Assembly: GCA_026416065.1 (NCBI GenBank)
Contig: JAOAFW010000327.1
Location: forward strand, 1 to 8,085
Length of the DNA: 8,085 bases
DNA from: Fimbriimonadales bacterium
Lineage (GTDB): Bacteria; Armatimonadota; Fimbriimonadia; Fimbriimonadales; GBS-DC
Reading direction: 5' to 3'
Positions within the stretch are counted from its first letter, which is position 1, and each line of letters starts with the position of its first letter. Under the pieces are notes generated by a model. It had not been told where the DNA came from. It made no database searches and saw only the letters and a list, made by a program, of their open reading frames with translations. This document shows positions 1 through 6,062 of the stretch, one piece after another. The position numbers and the translations under genes were made by a program.

Positions 1-19
1 AGATGTGTATAAGAGACAG
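1..19 (+). other. Nextera/Tn5 mosaic-end sequencing adapter remnant
   Basis: The first 19 bases read AGATGTGTATAAGAGACAG, an exact match to the Tn5 mosaic-end sequence used in Nextera tagmentation libraries. It lies at the extreme contig edge and interrupts the tgt reading frame upstream of recognisable family sequence. It also creates a false N-terminus, since GTG at position 5 would translate as MYKRQ, a known signature of untrimmed adapter in predicted proteins. It should be treated as an assembly artefact, not genome sequence. Confidence 0.96.
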
Positions 20-529
20 ATTCAGGGGGGCGTGTATGAAGACCTGCGCCTGACGAGCCTGCAGCAGATTACCTCGCTGGATCTACCTGGCTATGCCATA
101 GGGGGCGTGTCGGTGGGCGAGCCGGTGGAGGAGATGCGGCGCGTCGTGGAGTTTCTTGCGCCGCGCATGCCTGCCGACAAACCGCGCTACCTGATGGGCG
201 TGGGCACCCCCGAGGATATTCGGCACGCCGTACAGCACGGCGTCGATATGTTCGACTGCGTGTTGCCCACACGCCTCGCGCGGCACGGCGCGGTGTTCAC
301 CTCGCGGGGGAGGCTCAACCTGCGCAACGCCAAGTATCTGGAGTGTCAGGAGCCGATTGACCATGAATGCGACTGCTGGGTGTGCCAGCGGTACTCGCTT
401 GCCTACATTCACCACCTGTTCCGCGCCGGCGAAATGCTGGGGCTGCGACTCGCTACTTACCACAACCTGGCTTATTACGCTCGCTGGGTAGGACAGATAC
501 GCGAGAGGATTCGCACAGGGCTGTTATAG
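20..529 (+). CDS. tgt: tRNA-guanine transglycosylase, C-terminal part (5' truncated by contig edge)
   Basis: Bacterial Tgt exchanges guanine for preQ1 at the wobble position of GUN-anticodon tRNAs, a step of queuosine synthesis in the cytoplasm. About 169 residues remain of a family of about 375, so roughly the N-terminal half is missing. What is left begins in the QGGVYEDLR segment. It then shows the substrate-pocket motif GYAIGGVSVGE, then YLMGVGTPEDI, then MFDCVLPTR, which carries the nucleophilic aspartate. The zinc site is intact: C-x-C-x2-C (first Cys codon at 368-370) followed 26 residues later by His in TYHN. The frame is open from base 20 to the TAG at 527-529. No start codon is assigned because the true start lies outside the window, and the GTG at base 5 is adapter. 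No hairpin terminator follows; the next element is the sigma-54 promoter region of the neighbouring gene. Confidence 0.95.
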   Translation: MQGGVYEDLRLTSLQQITSLDLPGYAIGGVSVGEPVEEMRRVVEFLAPRMPADKPRYLMGVGTPEDIRHAVQHGVDMFDCVLPTRLARHGAVFTSRGRLNLRNAKYLECQEPIDHECDCWVCQRYSLAYIHHLFRAGEMLGLRLATYHNLAYYARWVGQIRERIRTGLL

Positions 530-541
530 CACCCACAGTCC

Positions 542-554
542 CCAAAAATACCAG
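542..554 (+). promoter_or_regulatory. Conserved upstream box, copy 1
   Basis: The 13 bases CCAAAAATACCAG differ at one position from CCATAAATACCAG at 1392-1404. Both copies end exactly 21 bases before the TTGGCAC of a -24/-12 promoter, which places them at about -61 to -49 relative to the predicted start site. The identical spacing suggests a protein-binding or DNA-bending site. Residual homology from the gene duplication is an alternative explanation. No regulator is identified. Confidence 0.5.
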
Positions 555-575
555 TTTTCACTTCCGTTGGGAACT

Positions 576-592
576 TTGGCACAGAAGTTGCT
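576..592 (+). promoter_or_regulatory. Sigma-54 (RpoN) -24/-12 promoter of first PEP-CTERM gene
   Basis: The sequence TTGGCACAGAAGTTGCT matches the RpoN consensus YTGGCACG-N4-TTGCW at all but one specified position (A in place of the G after GGCAC). The invariant GG (578-579) and GC (590-591) are 12 bases apart, as required. Taking C591 as -12 puts the transcription start near base 603 and gives a leader of about 66 bases. An almost identical element precedes the next paralogue. RpoN promoters need an AAA+ enhancer-binding activator; none is encoded in the window. Confidence 0.87.
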
Positions 593-652
593 CGTCTAAG
601 GGTGAGGCTTGGTGGGTTTTTTTCTGTTATGCCCGATTCGCCCGCAAGCCGC

Positions 653-660
653 AAAGGAGG
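653..660 (+). promoter_or_regulatory. Ribosome binding site that fixes the start of PEP-CTERM gene 1
   Basis: AAAGGAGG is a near-perfect Shine-Dalgarno site. It lies 8 bases before ATG 669 and 5 bases before ATG 666, and rules out the upstream in-frame GTG at 609. The choice of 669 is supported by alignment with the paralogue, whose site (ACGGAGG, ending at 1488) is 7 bases from its ATG. Confidence 0.85.
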
Positions 661-668
661 TTTATATG

Positions 669-1313
669 ATGAGACGAGCGATCACATCGGTCTTAATAGC
701 CAGCGCTCTGGCGACAGGCGCATTTGCGTCGTGGAATGTGACAATTCTGAACAGCAGTGGGGTACTGAACCCTCCATCCACGCCTGTTAGCGTGCCAACT
801 GTTGTAAACAATAATCCCCTGCCCCAGGTCACTTTCCTAACTGCGGCGGCGGTACCCAACCCGATTCTGGTCGGCGATGGTACGCCCTTTCTGAACGCAA
901 CCTTCTCTGGTGCCTATCAGATTAGCCCGCAGCCCGGCAACACAAACTTACTCACTGGATTCAACTTCGTGATTGCAGGCGTGGTGGACGGCAGCGCGAT
1001 GATTGTCTGGCAGAAGAAGGTCGTCCGCAACTCCGACAACGCTATCCTGTATAACGGTTCTGGTTCTTTTGCCGGCGCTGGGTTCGGCGGTACGAACGGC
1101 GTGTTTAGCGTAAACATCCCGGTTACTCTCGCTGTGCCTGCTAACGACGTCTCGGTGTTTGAAAACTTCCTGCTATTCGTGCTGCCCACGCAGCCTGTCT
1201 CGACTGCCGGATTGCTACTGGTGGAGCAGGACTGGGTACCTGAACCTGCCAGCATGATTGCACTGAGCAGTGGTCTGGTCGGGCTGCTGGCAATGCGTCG
1301 ACGGAAACGCTGA
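669..1313 (+). CDS. PEP-CTERM sorting domain protein, tandem copy 1
   Basis: This is a 214-residue secreted protein of unknown function. Residues 1-20 form a signal peptide (MRR, a hydrophobic core, then GAFA before SW). The C-terminus from about residue 190 is a PEP-CTERM tail: VPEPASMIAL, a short hydrophobic stretch, then a basic RRRKR end. Such tails are recognised and removed by an exosortase during export, and are typical of surface or extracellular-matrix proteins. The middle is rich in N, T, G, V and P with no Cys, consistent with a beta-rich extracellular domain; no catalytic motif is seen. It aligns almost without gaps to the next gene, with shared blocks including SWNVTI, GVLNPPSTPV, GFNFVIAG, VVRNSDNAIL, LAVPANDV and LLVEQDW. 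ATG 666 is an alternative start. Transcription is predicted from the sigma-54 promoter at 576-592 and ends at the terminator at 1345. No exosortase lies nearby. Confidence 0.9.
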   Translation: MRRAITSVLIASALATGAFASWNVTILNSSGVLNPPSTPVSVPTVVNNNPLPQVTFLTAAAVPNPILVGDGTPFLNATFSGAYQISPQPGNTNLLTGFNFVIAGVVDGSAMIVWQKKVVRNSDNAILYNGSGSFAGAGFGGTNGVFSVNIPVTLAVPANDVSVFENFLLFVLPTQPVSTAGLLLVEQDWVPEPASMIALSSGLVGLLAMRRRKR

Positions 1314-1344
1314 GCGCCACATAATCTGTCCCTCACACTTCATT

Positions 1345-1378
1345 GGGCGAGGAGCAATCCTCGCCCGATTTGTTTTTT
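1345..1378 (+). terminator. Rho-independent terminator after PEP-CTERM gene 1
   Basis: A perfect 9-bp stem (GGGCGAGGA at 1345-1353 paired with TCCTCGCCC at 1358-1366) closes a GCAA tetraloop and is followed by a T-rich run (1369-1378). It lies 31 bases after the stop codon and before the second sigma-54 promoter, so the two paralogues are probably separate transcription units. Confidence 0.93.
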
Positions 1379-1391
1379 GTATCGAGAAACA

Positions 1392-1404
1392 CCATAAATA
1401 CCAG
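1392..1404 (+). promoter_or_regulatory. Conserved upstream box, copy 2
   Basis: CCATAAATACCAG is the partner of the box at 542-554, matching at 12 of 13 positions and separated by the same 21 bases from its TTGGCAC element. Most of the DNA between box and promoter differs between the two copies, which favours selection on the box itself. A role as an activator or bending site is inference. Confidence 0.5.
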
Positions 1405-1425
1405 ATTTTCGCCAAAATAAGCTCT

Positions 1426-1442
1426 TTGGCACAGAAATTGCT
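1426..1442 (+). promoter_or_regulatory. Sigma-54 (RpoN) -24/-12 promoter of second PEP-CTERM gene
   Basis: TTGGCACAGAAATTGCT differs from the first copy at a single base and has the same 12-base GG-to-GC spacing. C1441 as -12 predicts a transcription start near 1453 and a leader of about 43 bases. The T-run just after the -12 element (1442-1448) would ease melting. The position directly after an intrinsic terminator shows that this paralogue has its own promoter. Confidence 0.88.
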
Positions 1443-1495
1443 TTTTTTAGGGCAGTGTGCGCTTATATGCGCCTGATTGAAACGGAGGAAGAACT

Positions 1496-2140
1496 ATGAA
1501 ACGACTCATCACATCGGTCGGGATATTAGCAATTGCTGCGAGCGCGTTTGCCTCGTGGAATGTGACGATTGGGAGCAGCAACGGCGTGTTGAATCCGCCC
1601 TCAACACCTGTGACCGTGCCCACTATCGTCCAGAGCAACCCAGTACCGCAGATTACTTTTCTGACCGCTGCAGCAACGCCCAATCCGCTTATGATTGGCT
1701 TGGGTACAGGCTTTAGCAGCGGTAGCTTCTTTGGGCAGTACACGATTCAAGACCCAACTAATACGAAGCCTTACCTCAATGGTTTTAACTTCGTGATTGC
1801 GGGGTATGTATTTGACTTTGGGACAATCACATGGTTCAAGAAAGTTGTGCGCAACTCGGATAACGCGATCCTGTGGCAGGACAGCGGCGCGTTCTACGGC
1901 GACGCCTACTCGGGCGGCGTCGATGGTGCCTTTAGCGTTGTGATTCCTGTGTCGCTTGCAGTGCCTGCGAACGATGTTACGGTTTACGAAACCTTCCAGC
2001 TGACGGGTGGCGGACGTCCCGGTTCGGGCGCAGGACTGATGCTCGTGGAGCAAGACTGGACGGTCGTTCCGGAGCCCGCCAGCATGATTGCACTGGCAAC
2101 GGGACTGGGCGGCTTGCTGCTGCGCCGTCGTAAAGCCTGA
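1496..2140 (+). CDS. PEP-CTERM sorting domain protein, tandem copy 2
   Basis: This paralogue of the preceding gene has exactly the same length, 214 residues; by eye about 55-60 percent of positions are identical. The signal peptide covers residues 1-19 (MKR, hydrophobic core, SAFA before SW). The tail from residue 191 is VPEPASMIAL, a Gly/Leu-rich hydrophobic stretch and a basic RRRKA end, the expected exosortase substrate. Divergence is concentrated in the central loops (about residues 70-90 and 125-140) and just before the tail (GGGRPGSG in place of FVLPTQPV); the signal, SWNVTI start, VVRNSDNAIL and LVEQDW blocks are kept. ATG 1496 follows a good Shine-Dalgarno site (ACGGAGG ending at 1488). 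The function of the mature domain is not recognised. Independent transcription is predicted from the promoter at 1426-1442 to the terminator at 2166. Confidence 0.91.
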   Translation: MKRLITSVGILAIAASAFASWNVTIGSSNGVLNPPSTPVTVPTIVQSNPVPQITFLTAAATPNPLMIGLGTGFSSGSFFGQYTIQDPTNTKPYLNGFNFVIAGYVFDFGTITWFKKVVRNSDNAILWQDSGAFYGDAYSGGVDGAFSVVIPVSLAVPANDVTVYETFQLTGGGRPGSGAGLMLVEQDWTVVPEPASMIALATGLGGLLLRRRKA

Positions 2141-2165
2141 AACCCTCCTTTGCAGGGAACATCAT

Positions 2166-2196
2166 AGGACGGCAACGGCGCCGTCCTTTTTCTTTT
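2166..2196 (+). terminator. Rho-independent terminator after PEP-CTERM gene 2
   Basis: An 8-bp stem (AGGACGGC at 2166-2173 with GCCGTCCT at 2180-2187) closes a six-base loop and runs into TTTTTCTTTT. It lies 25 bases after the stop and separates this unit from the downstream lipoprotein gene. Confidence 0.92.
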
Positions 2197-2236
2197 ACGC
2201 AGGAGAAACCCTGCACTGTGCGAATCGTCTACCTGT

Positions 2237-3595
2237 ATGATGATGCGACGATTCCTCTGGGGTGCGCTGAGCGTTCTGATAACGCTGACAGGGCTTGGCT
2301 GCGGCGGCTCGAGTAAAGTCGGGATCGTTTCTGGCACCATCACGGATGTGGAAGGCGAACCCGTTGCCAACGCGGAGGTCTTTGCCGCCAATTCGGTCAA
2401 TAGCCAGACCCGCTCGCTGCATAACGGTACCTATTACTTGACCAACGTGCCCGACCGATTCACGATTATCCGCGCCCGCGCTCTCATCAACGGCGTTGAA
2501 TACACCGGGCAAAATGTGGCACAGGTGTTCGAGAACGAGCAAAGCAAAAATGTAAACATCATGATTGCCCCGGTGAGCCAACAGGGGACTGTTGAAGGGT
2601 TTGTGCGCGATGCGTTTGGCAGGGGGATTGAGGGCGCGCGAGTGTTCGCAGGGGGGGCACTCAGCAGTGCGTTTGCAATCACCGACCGGCGCGGTTTCTA
2701 CCGTATCGCGGGATTGCCTGCGGGCTATGAGTATCCCGTCGTCGCTTCCGCGCCCGACTACGAGAACGACAATCGCACTGCACAGGTCGTCGCGGGACGA
2801 ACTACGGTGATTAGCTTTACCCTCAATCGCTCCGTGAACCGTCCTGTACAGACACCTCTGAACCTGGAGGCGACGGCGTGGACGATGCCGCGCGTGCTGA
2901 CCACCACGCGCAGCGGGCGCGAACGCGACGCCTATAATGCGATCCGCGCCTTGTTTGACGAGAAACCACGCCCTCGACGAGCCGTCGCCTCACGCGCCGC
3001 GAGCGACTACTGGATTGAGATAGACCTCAGCTGGGAATATCAGGAACAGTCAAGCCTGCTGGGCTACGGGATCTATCGTGGGCGCACAATCGATGAGCTG
3101 AACCGCAACGCAATCGCCTTCCTCCGCGACCCACTCGCCGACTTCTTCGCCGACTTAGACCCCACGCTCCAACCGAATGTAACCTACTACTACGAAACCG
3201 TTGCCCTGAACACCGACTACCTGAACAATTTGCCCGGCACTGTGTCGGGGCGCAGCAACCGCGTCAGCGCACGCCCGTTCACGCCCGTCGCCATTACGCG
3301 CCCCTTCCCGAATGAACTCGTGGACGGTTTGATACTGCAGTGGACACCCGTGCCCAACGCGGACTATTACCTCGTGCTGATTTACGACCGTTTCCCCGAC
3401 TACAACGTCGCACCCTACTACCCTACCGACTTGAGCAATCCGGGTGCAGCGAAAGTATTTGCGCCCGCGACTTCGCTGGTCTACACAGGGCCCACGCTGG
3501 TCAGTGGGCGCACGTACTACGCAGTAGTGCTGGCATTCACGAACGACCGCAACACACGCGCCATCAGCCAGATTGTATCGTTTCAGGCGCGATAA
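2237..3595 (+). CDS. Probable surface lipoprotein with carboxypeptidase-regulatory-like and Fn3-like domains
   Basis: This 452-residue exported protein begins with MMMRRF, a hydrophobic stretch (residues 7-20) and GLGC-GGSS, so Cys22 is the likely lipidated residue. The -3 position is Gly rather than the usual Leu, making the lipobox imperfect. Residues about 28-110 (VSGTITDVEGEPVANAEVFA) and 117-198 (VEGFVRDAFGRGIEGARVFA, then TDRRGFYRIAGLPAGYEY) are two carboxypeptidase-regulatory-like beta-sandwiches of the CarboxypepD_reg type. Such domains act as structural or binding modules, not as peptidases. After a linker rich in Arg and Ala (220-257) come two fibronectin-III-like units (about 258-345 and 348-450), recognisable from LSWEYQEQSSLLGYGIYRG, YYYETVALN, LQWTPVPNADYYLVLIYD and GRTYYAVVLAF. 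The precise ligand or role is unknown. Three ATGs in a row (2237, 2240, 2243) are possible starts and none has a nearby Shine-Dalgarno site. It follows the PEP-CTERM pair beyond a terminator, so co-transcription is unlikely. Confidence 0.85.
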   Translation: MMMRRFLWGALSVLITLTGLGCGGSSKVGIVSGTITDVEGEPVANAEVFAANSVNSQTRSLHNGTYYLTNVPDRFTIIRARALINGVEYTGQNVAQVFENEQSKNVNIMIAPVSQQGTVEGFVRDAFGRGIEGARVFAGGALSSAFAITDRRGFYRIAGLPAGYEYPVVASAPDYENDNRTAQVVAGRTTVISFTLNRSVNRPVQTPLNLEATAWTMPRVLTTTRSGRERDAYNAIRALFDEKPRPRRAVASRAASDYWIEIDLSWEYQEQSSLLGYGIYRGRTIDELNRNAIAFLRDPLADFFADLDPTLQPNVTYYYETVALNTDYLNNLPGTVSGRSNRVSARPFTPVAITRPFPNELVDGLILQWTPVPNADYYLVLIYDRFPDYNVAPYYPTDLSNPGAAKVFAPATSLVYTGPTLVSGRTYYAVVLAFTNDRNTRAISQIVSFQAR

Positions 3596-3626
3596 GCGTG
3601 GCGCGGGCGAGGCGCCCGTGCTACGC
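3596..3626. terminator. Long GC hairpin between convergent genes, possible bidirectional terminator or REP-like element
   Basis: Fourteen bases (3596-3609, GCGTGGCGCGGGCG) pair with 3613-3626 around an AGG loop, with only two G-U wobbles. The structure starts at the base after the lipoprotein stop and includes the aroA stop codon (3621-3623). There is no T-run on either side, so it is not a classical intrinsic terminator. It could act as an RNA end-stabilising structure or be one copy of a dispersed palindromic repeat. Confidence 0.6.
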
Positions 3627-4940
3627 ATACTCTACTAGTTCACTCAGCAACTGCTCAAACTCTGGGAAGCTGGTTTGCACGCATGCTACATCGTGAACGA
3701 CGGTTTCGCCCCGAGCAATCAGTCCCGCAACGGCAAGGGTCATCGCGATGCGGTGGTCGCCGTGGCTCTGTACCTCTGCGCCACACAGGGGCGTGGGACC
3801 GTGAATGCGAAGCCCGTCAGGCAGGGGTTCAATCTGTGCGCCCATCTTGTTCAGCTCGGTTGCAATCGCCTCGATTCGGTCGGACTCTTTCACGCGCAGT
3901 TCAGCAGCGTCACGGATGAGGGTCTCCCCATGCGCCTGCGTCGCCAGCAGCGTGAGGATGGGTACCTCGTCAATCAGGCGGGGGACAAGTGAACCGTCGA
4001 TGCGCATCGCGCCGAGCGGTTGCGGTTTCACGCGCAGTGTCGCCGTCGGCTCGCCCGCCTGCTCATCAATTCCACTCCATTCCAGATGCACGCCTCCTTG
4101 CGACAGGGCTTCCAGCAGCCCTGTACGCGTCGGGTTCACACCGACCCCCTCTATCACGAGTTCCGAACCGGGCAGCAGCAGCGCGGCGGCAATCCAGAAC
4201 GCGGCAGACGAGAAGTCGCCCGGCACGGTCAGCGACTGCCCTTCCAGCCGTTGCCCGCCACGCAGGCGCACACGATGCGCGCCAGCAGTGCAGATTTGCG
4301 TCTCCAGCTCCGCGCCGAACGCCCGAAGCATCCGTTCGGTATGGTCGCGTGAGAAAGTCGGCTCCGTGACCTCCGTGACGCCCACCGCGTTTAGCCCGGC
4401 GAGCAAAATACAGGACTTCACCTGCGCGCTGGCGACGGGCGTGAGGTGCTTGATTGCCCGCAAATCGCCCCCGCGAATGCACAGGGGTAAGCGCGTTGCG
4501 CCTTCCCTACCGTCGACATGTGCGCCCATACGTTGCAGCGGCTCCACGATGCGGCGCATCGGACGCCTGCGCAGCGAAGCGTCGCCCGTCAGCACGCTAA
4601 AAATAGGGTACGACGCCAGCACGCCTGCCATCAGGCGCGTGGTCGTGCCCGAGTTACCTGCGTCCAGCACTTCGGTTGGCTCTGTGAGCGTCTCGCCCCC
4701 GCGCCCTATGATGCGCCAGTGCGACTCCCCAAGTTGCTCCACCACCGCGCCGAGCTGCTGCGCGATATGAAGCGTACGCAAGCAGTCGTCCGCCTCCAGA
4801 AAGTTCTCGATTTCCGTCGTGCCACGCGCAAGCAATCCCAGTATCACCGCGCGATGGGTAATCGACTTATCGCCCGGCGGACGCCACACGCCCCGAACCC
4901 GCTTCGCAGGGGTGATGCGCCAGCTTTGCACGAGCTTCAC
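3621..4940 (-). CDS. aroA: 3-phosphoshikimate 1-carboxyvinyltransferase (EPSP synthase), class II type
   Basis: AroA transfers enolpyruvyl from PEP to shikimate-3-phosphate, the sixth step of the shikimate pathway, in the cytoplasm. From GTG 4940 it is 439 residues, close to the usual 430. Visible motifs in order: PPGDKSITHR (21-30, substrate-binding Lys25, Ser26 and Arg30), LDAGNSGTTTRL (92-103, PEP-binding loop), RRRPM (124-128), SAQVK (171-175), RDHTE (198-202), NPTR (269-272), DEVP (324-327, catalytic Asp), RVKESDR (349-355) and GDHRIAM (394-400). GDKS, SAQVK, RDHTE and NPTR together fit the class II signature. The start is uncertain: GTG 4940 gives a standard N-terminus, GTG 4931 is possible, and the frame stays open to 5033, which would overlap trpS. 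There is no clear Shine-Dalgarno site. It is divergent from trpS and convergent with the lipoprotein gene. Confidence 0.95.
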   Translation of the reverse strand: MKLVQSWRITPAKRVRGVWRPPGDKSITHRAVILGLLARGTTEIENFLEADDCLRTLHIAQQLGAVVEQLGESHWRIIGRGGETLTEPTEVLDAGNSGTTTRLMAGVLASYPIFSVLTGDASLRRRPMRRIVEPLQRMGAHVDGREGATRLPLCIRGGDLRAIKHLTPVASAQVKSCILLAGLNAVGVTEVTEPTFSRDHTERMLRAFGAELETQICTAGAHRVRLRGGQRLEGQSLTVPGDFSSAAFWIAAALLLPGSELVIEGVGVNPTRTGLLEALSQGGVHLEWSGIDEQAGEPTATLRVKPQPLGAMRIDGSLVPRLIDEVPILTLLATQAHGETLIRDAAELRVKESDRIEAIATELNKMGAQIEPLPDGLRIHGPTPLCGAEVQSHGDHRIAMTLAVAGLIARGETVVHDVACVQTSFPEFEQLLSELVEYA

Positions 4941-4971
4941 ATACGACAAGAGTGGGGAGAATCCTGTAAGG

Positions 4972-4977
4972 TATAAT
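4972..4977 (+). promoter_or_regulatory. -10 box for a near-leaderless trpS transcript
   Basis: TATAAT is a perfect -10 hexamer ending 9 bases before the trpS ATG. A start about 7 bases beyond the box falls at roughly 4984, leaving a leader of about 3 bases. This fits the lack of any Shine-Dalgarno site in front of the ATG. No good -35 hexamer is seen 16-18 bases upstream. There is no room for a T-box riboswitch. Confidence 0.65.
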
Positions 4978-4986
4978 CCTCCCCCG

Positions 4987-6048
4987 ATGAGCGAGCGCAA
5001 ACGAGTGCTGACGGGCGACCGCCCCACGGGCAAACTCCATCTGGGGCACTATGTTGCCTCCCTGCAGAACCGCGTCAAACTCCAAGACGAATACGACTGC
5101 TACTTCCTGATTGCCGACCTGCACATGCTCACCACGCGCCCCACGCATGAAGACATCGAAGAGATGCGCACGAACATCCGCGAGATGGTGCTGGACTATC
5201 TCGCAGTGGGCATAGACCCGAACAAGTCCACGATTTATCTCCAGTCAGCGATTCACGCGGTGTACGAGATGAACTTAATTTTCGAGATGCTCGTGTCGTT
5301 GCCACGCCTGACGCGCCTGCCCAGCCTGAAAGACATGGCGCGCGCGGCGAATATTGACGAGGAAGCGGTTCCATTCGGTCTGGTGGGCTATCCTGTGTTG
5401 CAGACCGCCGATATTCTGATGCCGCGCGCCCACCTCGTGCCCGTCGGCAAGGACAACGAGGCGCATGTGGAAATCACGCGCGAGATTGCACGGCGGTTCA
5501 ACAACCTCTATGGCGAGGTGTTCCCCATCCCCGAAGTGATGCTCAGTGAGGTGCCGACACTGGTGGGCACGGACGGACAGGCGAAAATGAGCAAGAGCCT
5601 GGGCAATGCCATCTTCCTCTCGGACGACTCCAAGACGGTGGAGAAGAAAGTGCGCGGCATGTACACTGACCCCAAGCGCATCCGTGCGGACATCCCCGGC
5701 ACAGTGGAAGGCAATCCGGTGTTCATCTACCACGACATTTTCAACCCCAATCGCGAAGAGGTGGAGGATCTCAAAACTCGCTACCGGCAGGGGCGCGTGG
5801 GGGATGTGGAAGTCAAAGAGAAACTGGCGCGCGCACTGAATAACTTCTTAGACCCGATTCGCGAACGGCGCGAGCAGTTCACCAAAGAACGCGGCTTGGT
5901 GGAAGAAATCATCTACACCGGCACGCTTAAGGTGCGCCAGATTGCCGATGAGACGCTGGAGGCGATGAAGCAGGCGATGGGGCTACGGGGCATCTGGAAA
6001 AACATCGAGCGTAAGGCGCGGGAACGAATGAAAGAGCGCGAGGTATAA
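4987..6048 (+). CDS. trpS: Tryptophan--tRNA ligase
   Basis: This class I aminoacyl-tRNA synthetase charges tRNA-Trp in the cytoplasm. It is 353 residues long (family usually 330-350). The HIGH-type motif is HLGH at 18-21 within GDRPTGKLHLGHY, and the KMSKS loop is exact at 200-204 (AKMSKSLGN). The tryptophan pocket segment GYPVLQTADIL (134-144) includes the Asp that reads the indole nitrogen, and VPVGKDNEAHVEITREIARRFN (from 151) follows. The TGKLHLGHY form resembles TrpRS of streptococci and clostridia rather than the E. coli form (SGxxTIGNY). The C-terminal tail is strongly charged (KARERMKEREV). ATG 4987 is chosen because the frame upstream has no family sequence, overlaps aroA and lacks a Shine-Dalgarno site, while TATAAT lies just upstream. 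The permease pair starts 26 bases after its stop. Confidence 0.97.
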   Translation: MSERKRVLTGDRPTGKLHLGHYVASLQNRVKLQDEYDCYFLIADLHMLTTRPTHEDIEEMRTNIREMVLDYLAVGIDPNKSTIYLQSAIHAVYEMNLIFEMLVSLPRLTRLPSLKDMARAANIDEEAVPFGLVGYPVLQTADILMPRAHLVPVGKDNEAHVEITREIARRFNNLYGEVFPIPEVMLSEVPTLVGTDGQAKMSKSLGNAIFLSDDSKTVEKKVRGMYTDPKRIRADIPGTVEGNPVFIYHDIFNPNREEVEDLKTRYRQGRVGDVEVKEKLARALNNFLDPIRERREQFTKERGLVEEIIYTGTLKVRQIADETLEAMKQAMGLRGIWKNIERKARERMKEREV

Positions 6049-6062
6049 ACGCGCCTTTCTGG

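Larger units (their letters stand above)
542..2140 (+). repeat. Tandem duplication of a promoter-plus-gene unit (PEP-CTERM pair)
   Basis: Two units, 542-1313 and 1392-2140, share in the same order an upstream box, a sigma-54 promoter, a Shine-Dalgarno site and a 214-codon gene. The box and promoter positions are offset by exactly 850 bases with no gaps, while leader lengths differ (about 66 and 43 bases). Coding divergence (about 55-60 percent protein identity by eye) shows an old duplication rather than an assembly repeat. Confidence 0.8.

Noticed and set aside
5..19. GTG start giving Tgt an N-terminus of MYKRQ
   Set aside because: These codons are the sequencing adapter; the real gene is truncated at the contig edge.
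1459..1472. GCGC-TTATAT-GCGC hairpin in the leader of PEP-CTERM gene 2
   Set aside because: Only a 4-bp stem and absent from the leader of the paralogue.
2199..2214. Small hairpin (GCAGG/CCTGC) before the lipoprotein gene as a regulatory element
   Set aside because: A 5-bp stem with no conserved context or T-run; it occurs easily by chance.
2236..2241. TATGAT as a -10 box
   Set aside because: It overlaps the proposed start codons, so a transcript from it would begin inside the gene; no -35 element is evident.
3805..4770. Long open frame on the + strand opposite aroA (321 codons)
   Set aside because: It is antisense to a clear aroA gene, its translation is low-complexity Ser/Arg/Pro without family motifs, and such shadows are expected in GC-rich codon patterns.
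4819..4986. N-terminal extension of trpS
   Set aside because: The extension lies over the antisense 5' end of aroA, has no family similarity, and a -10 box sits just before ATG 4987.
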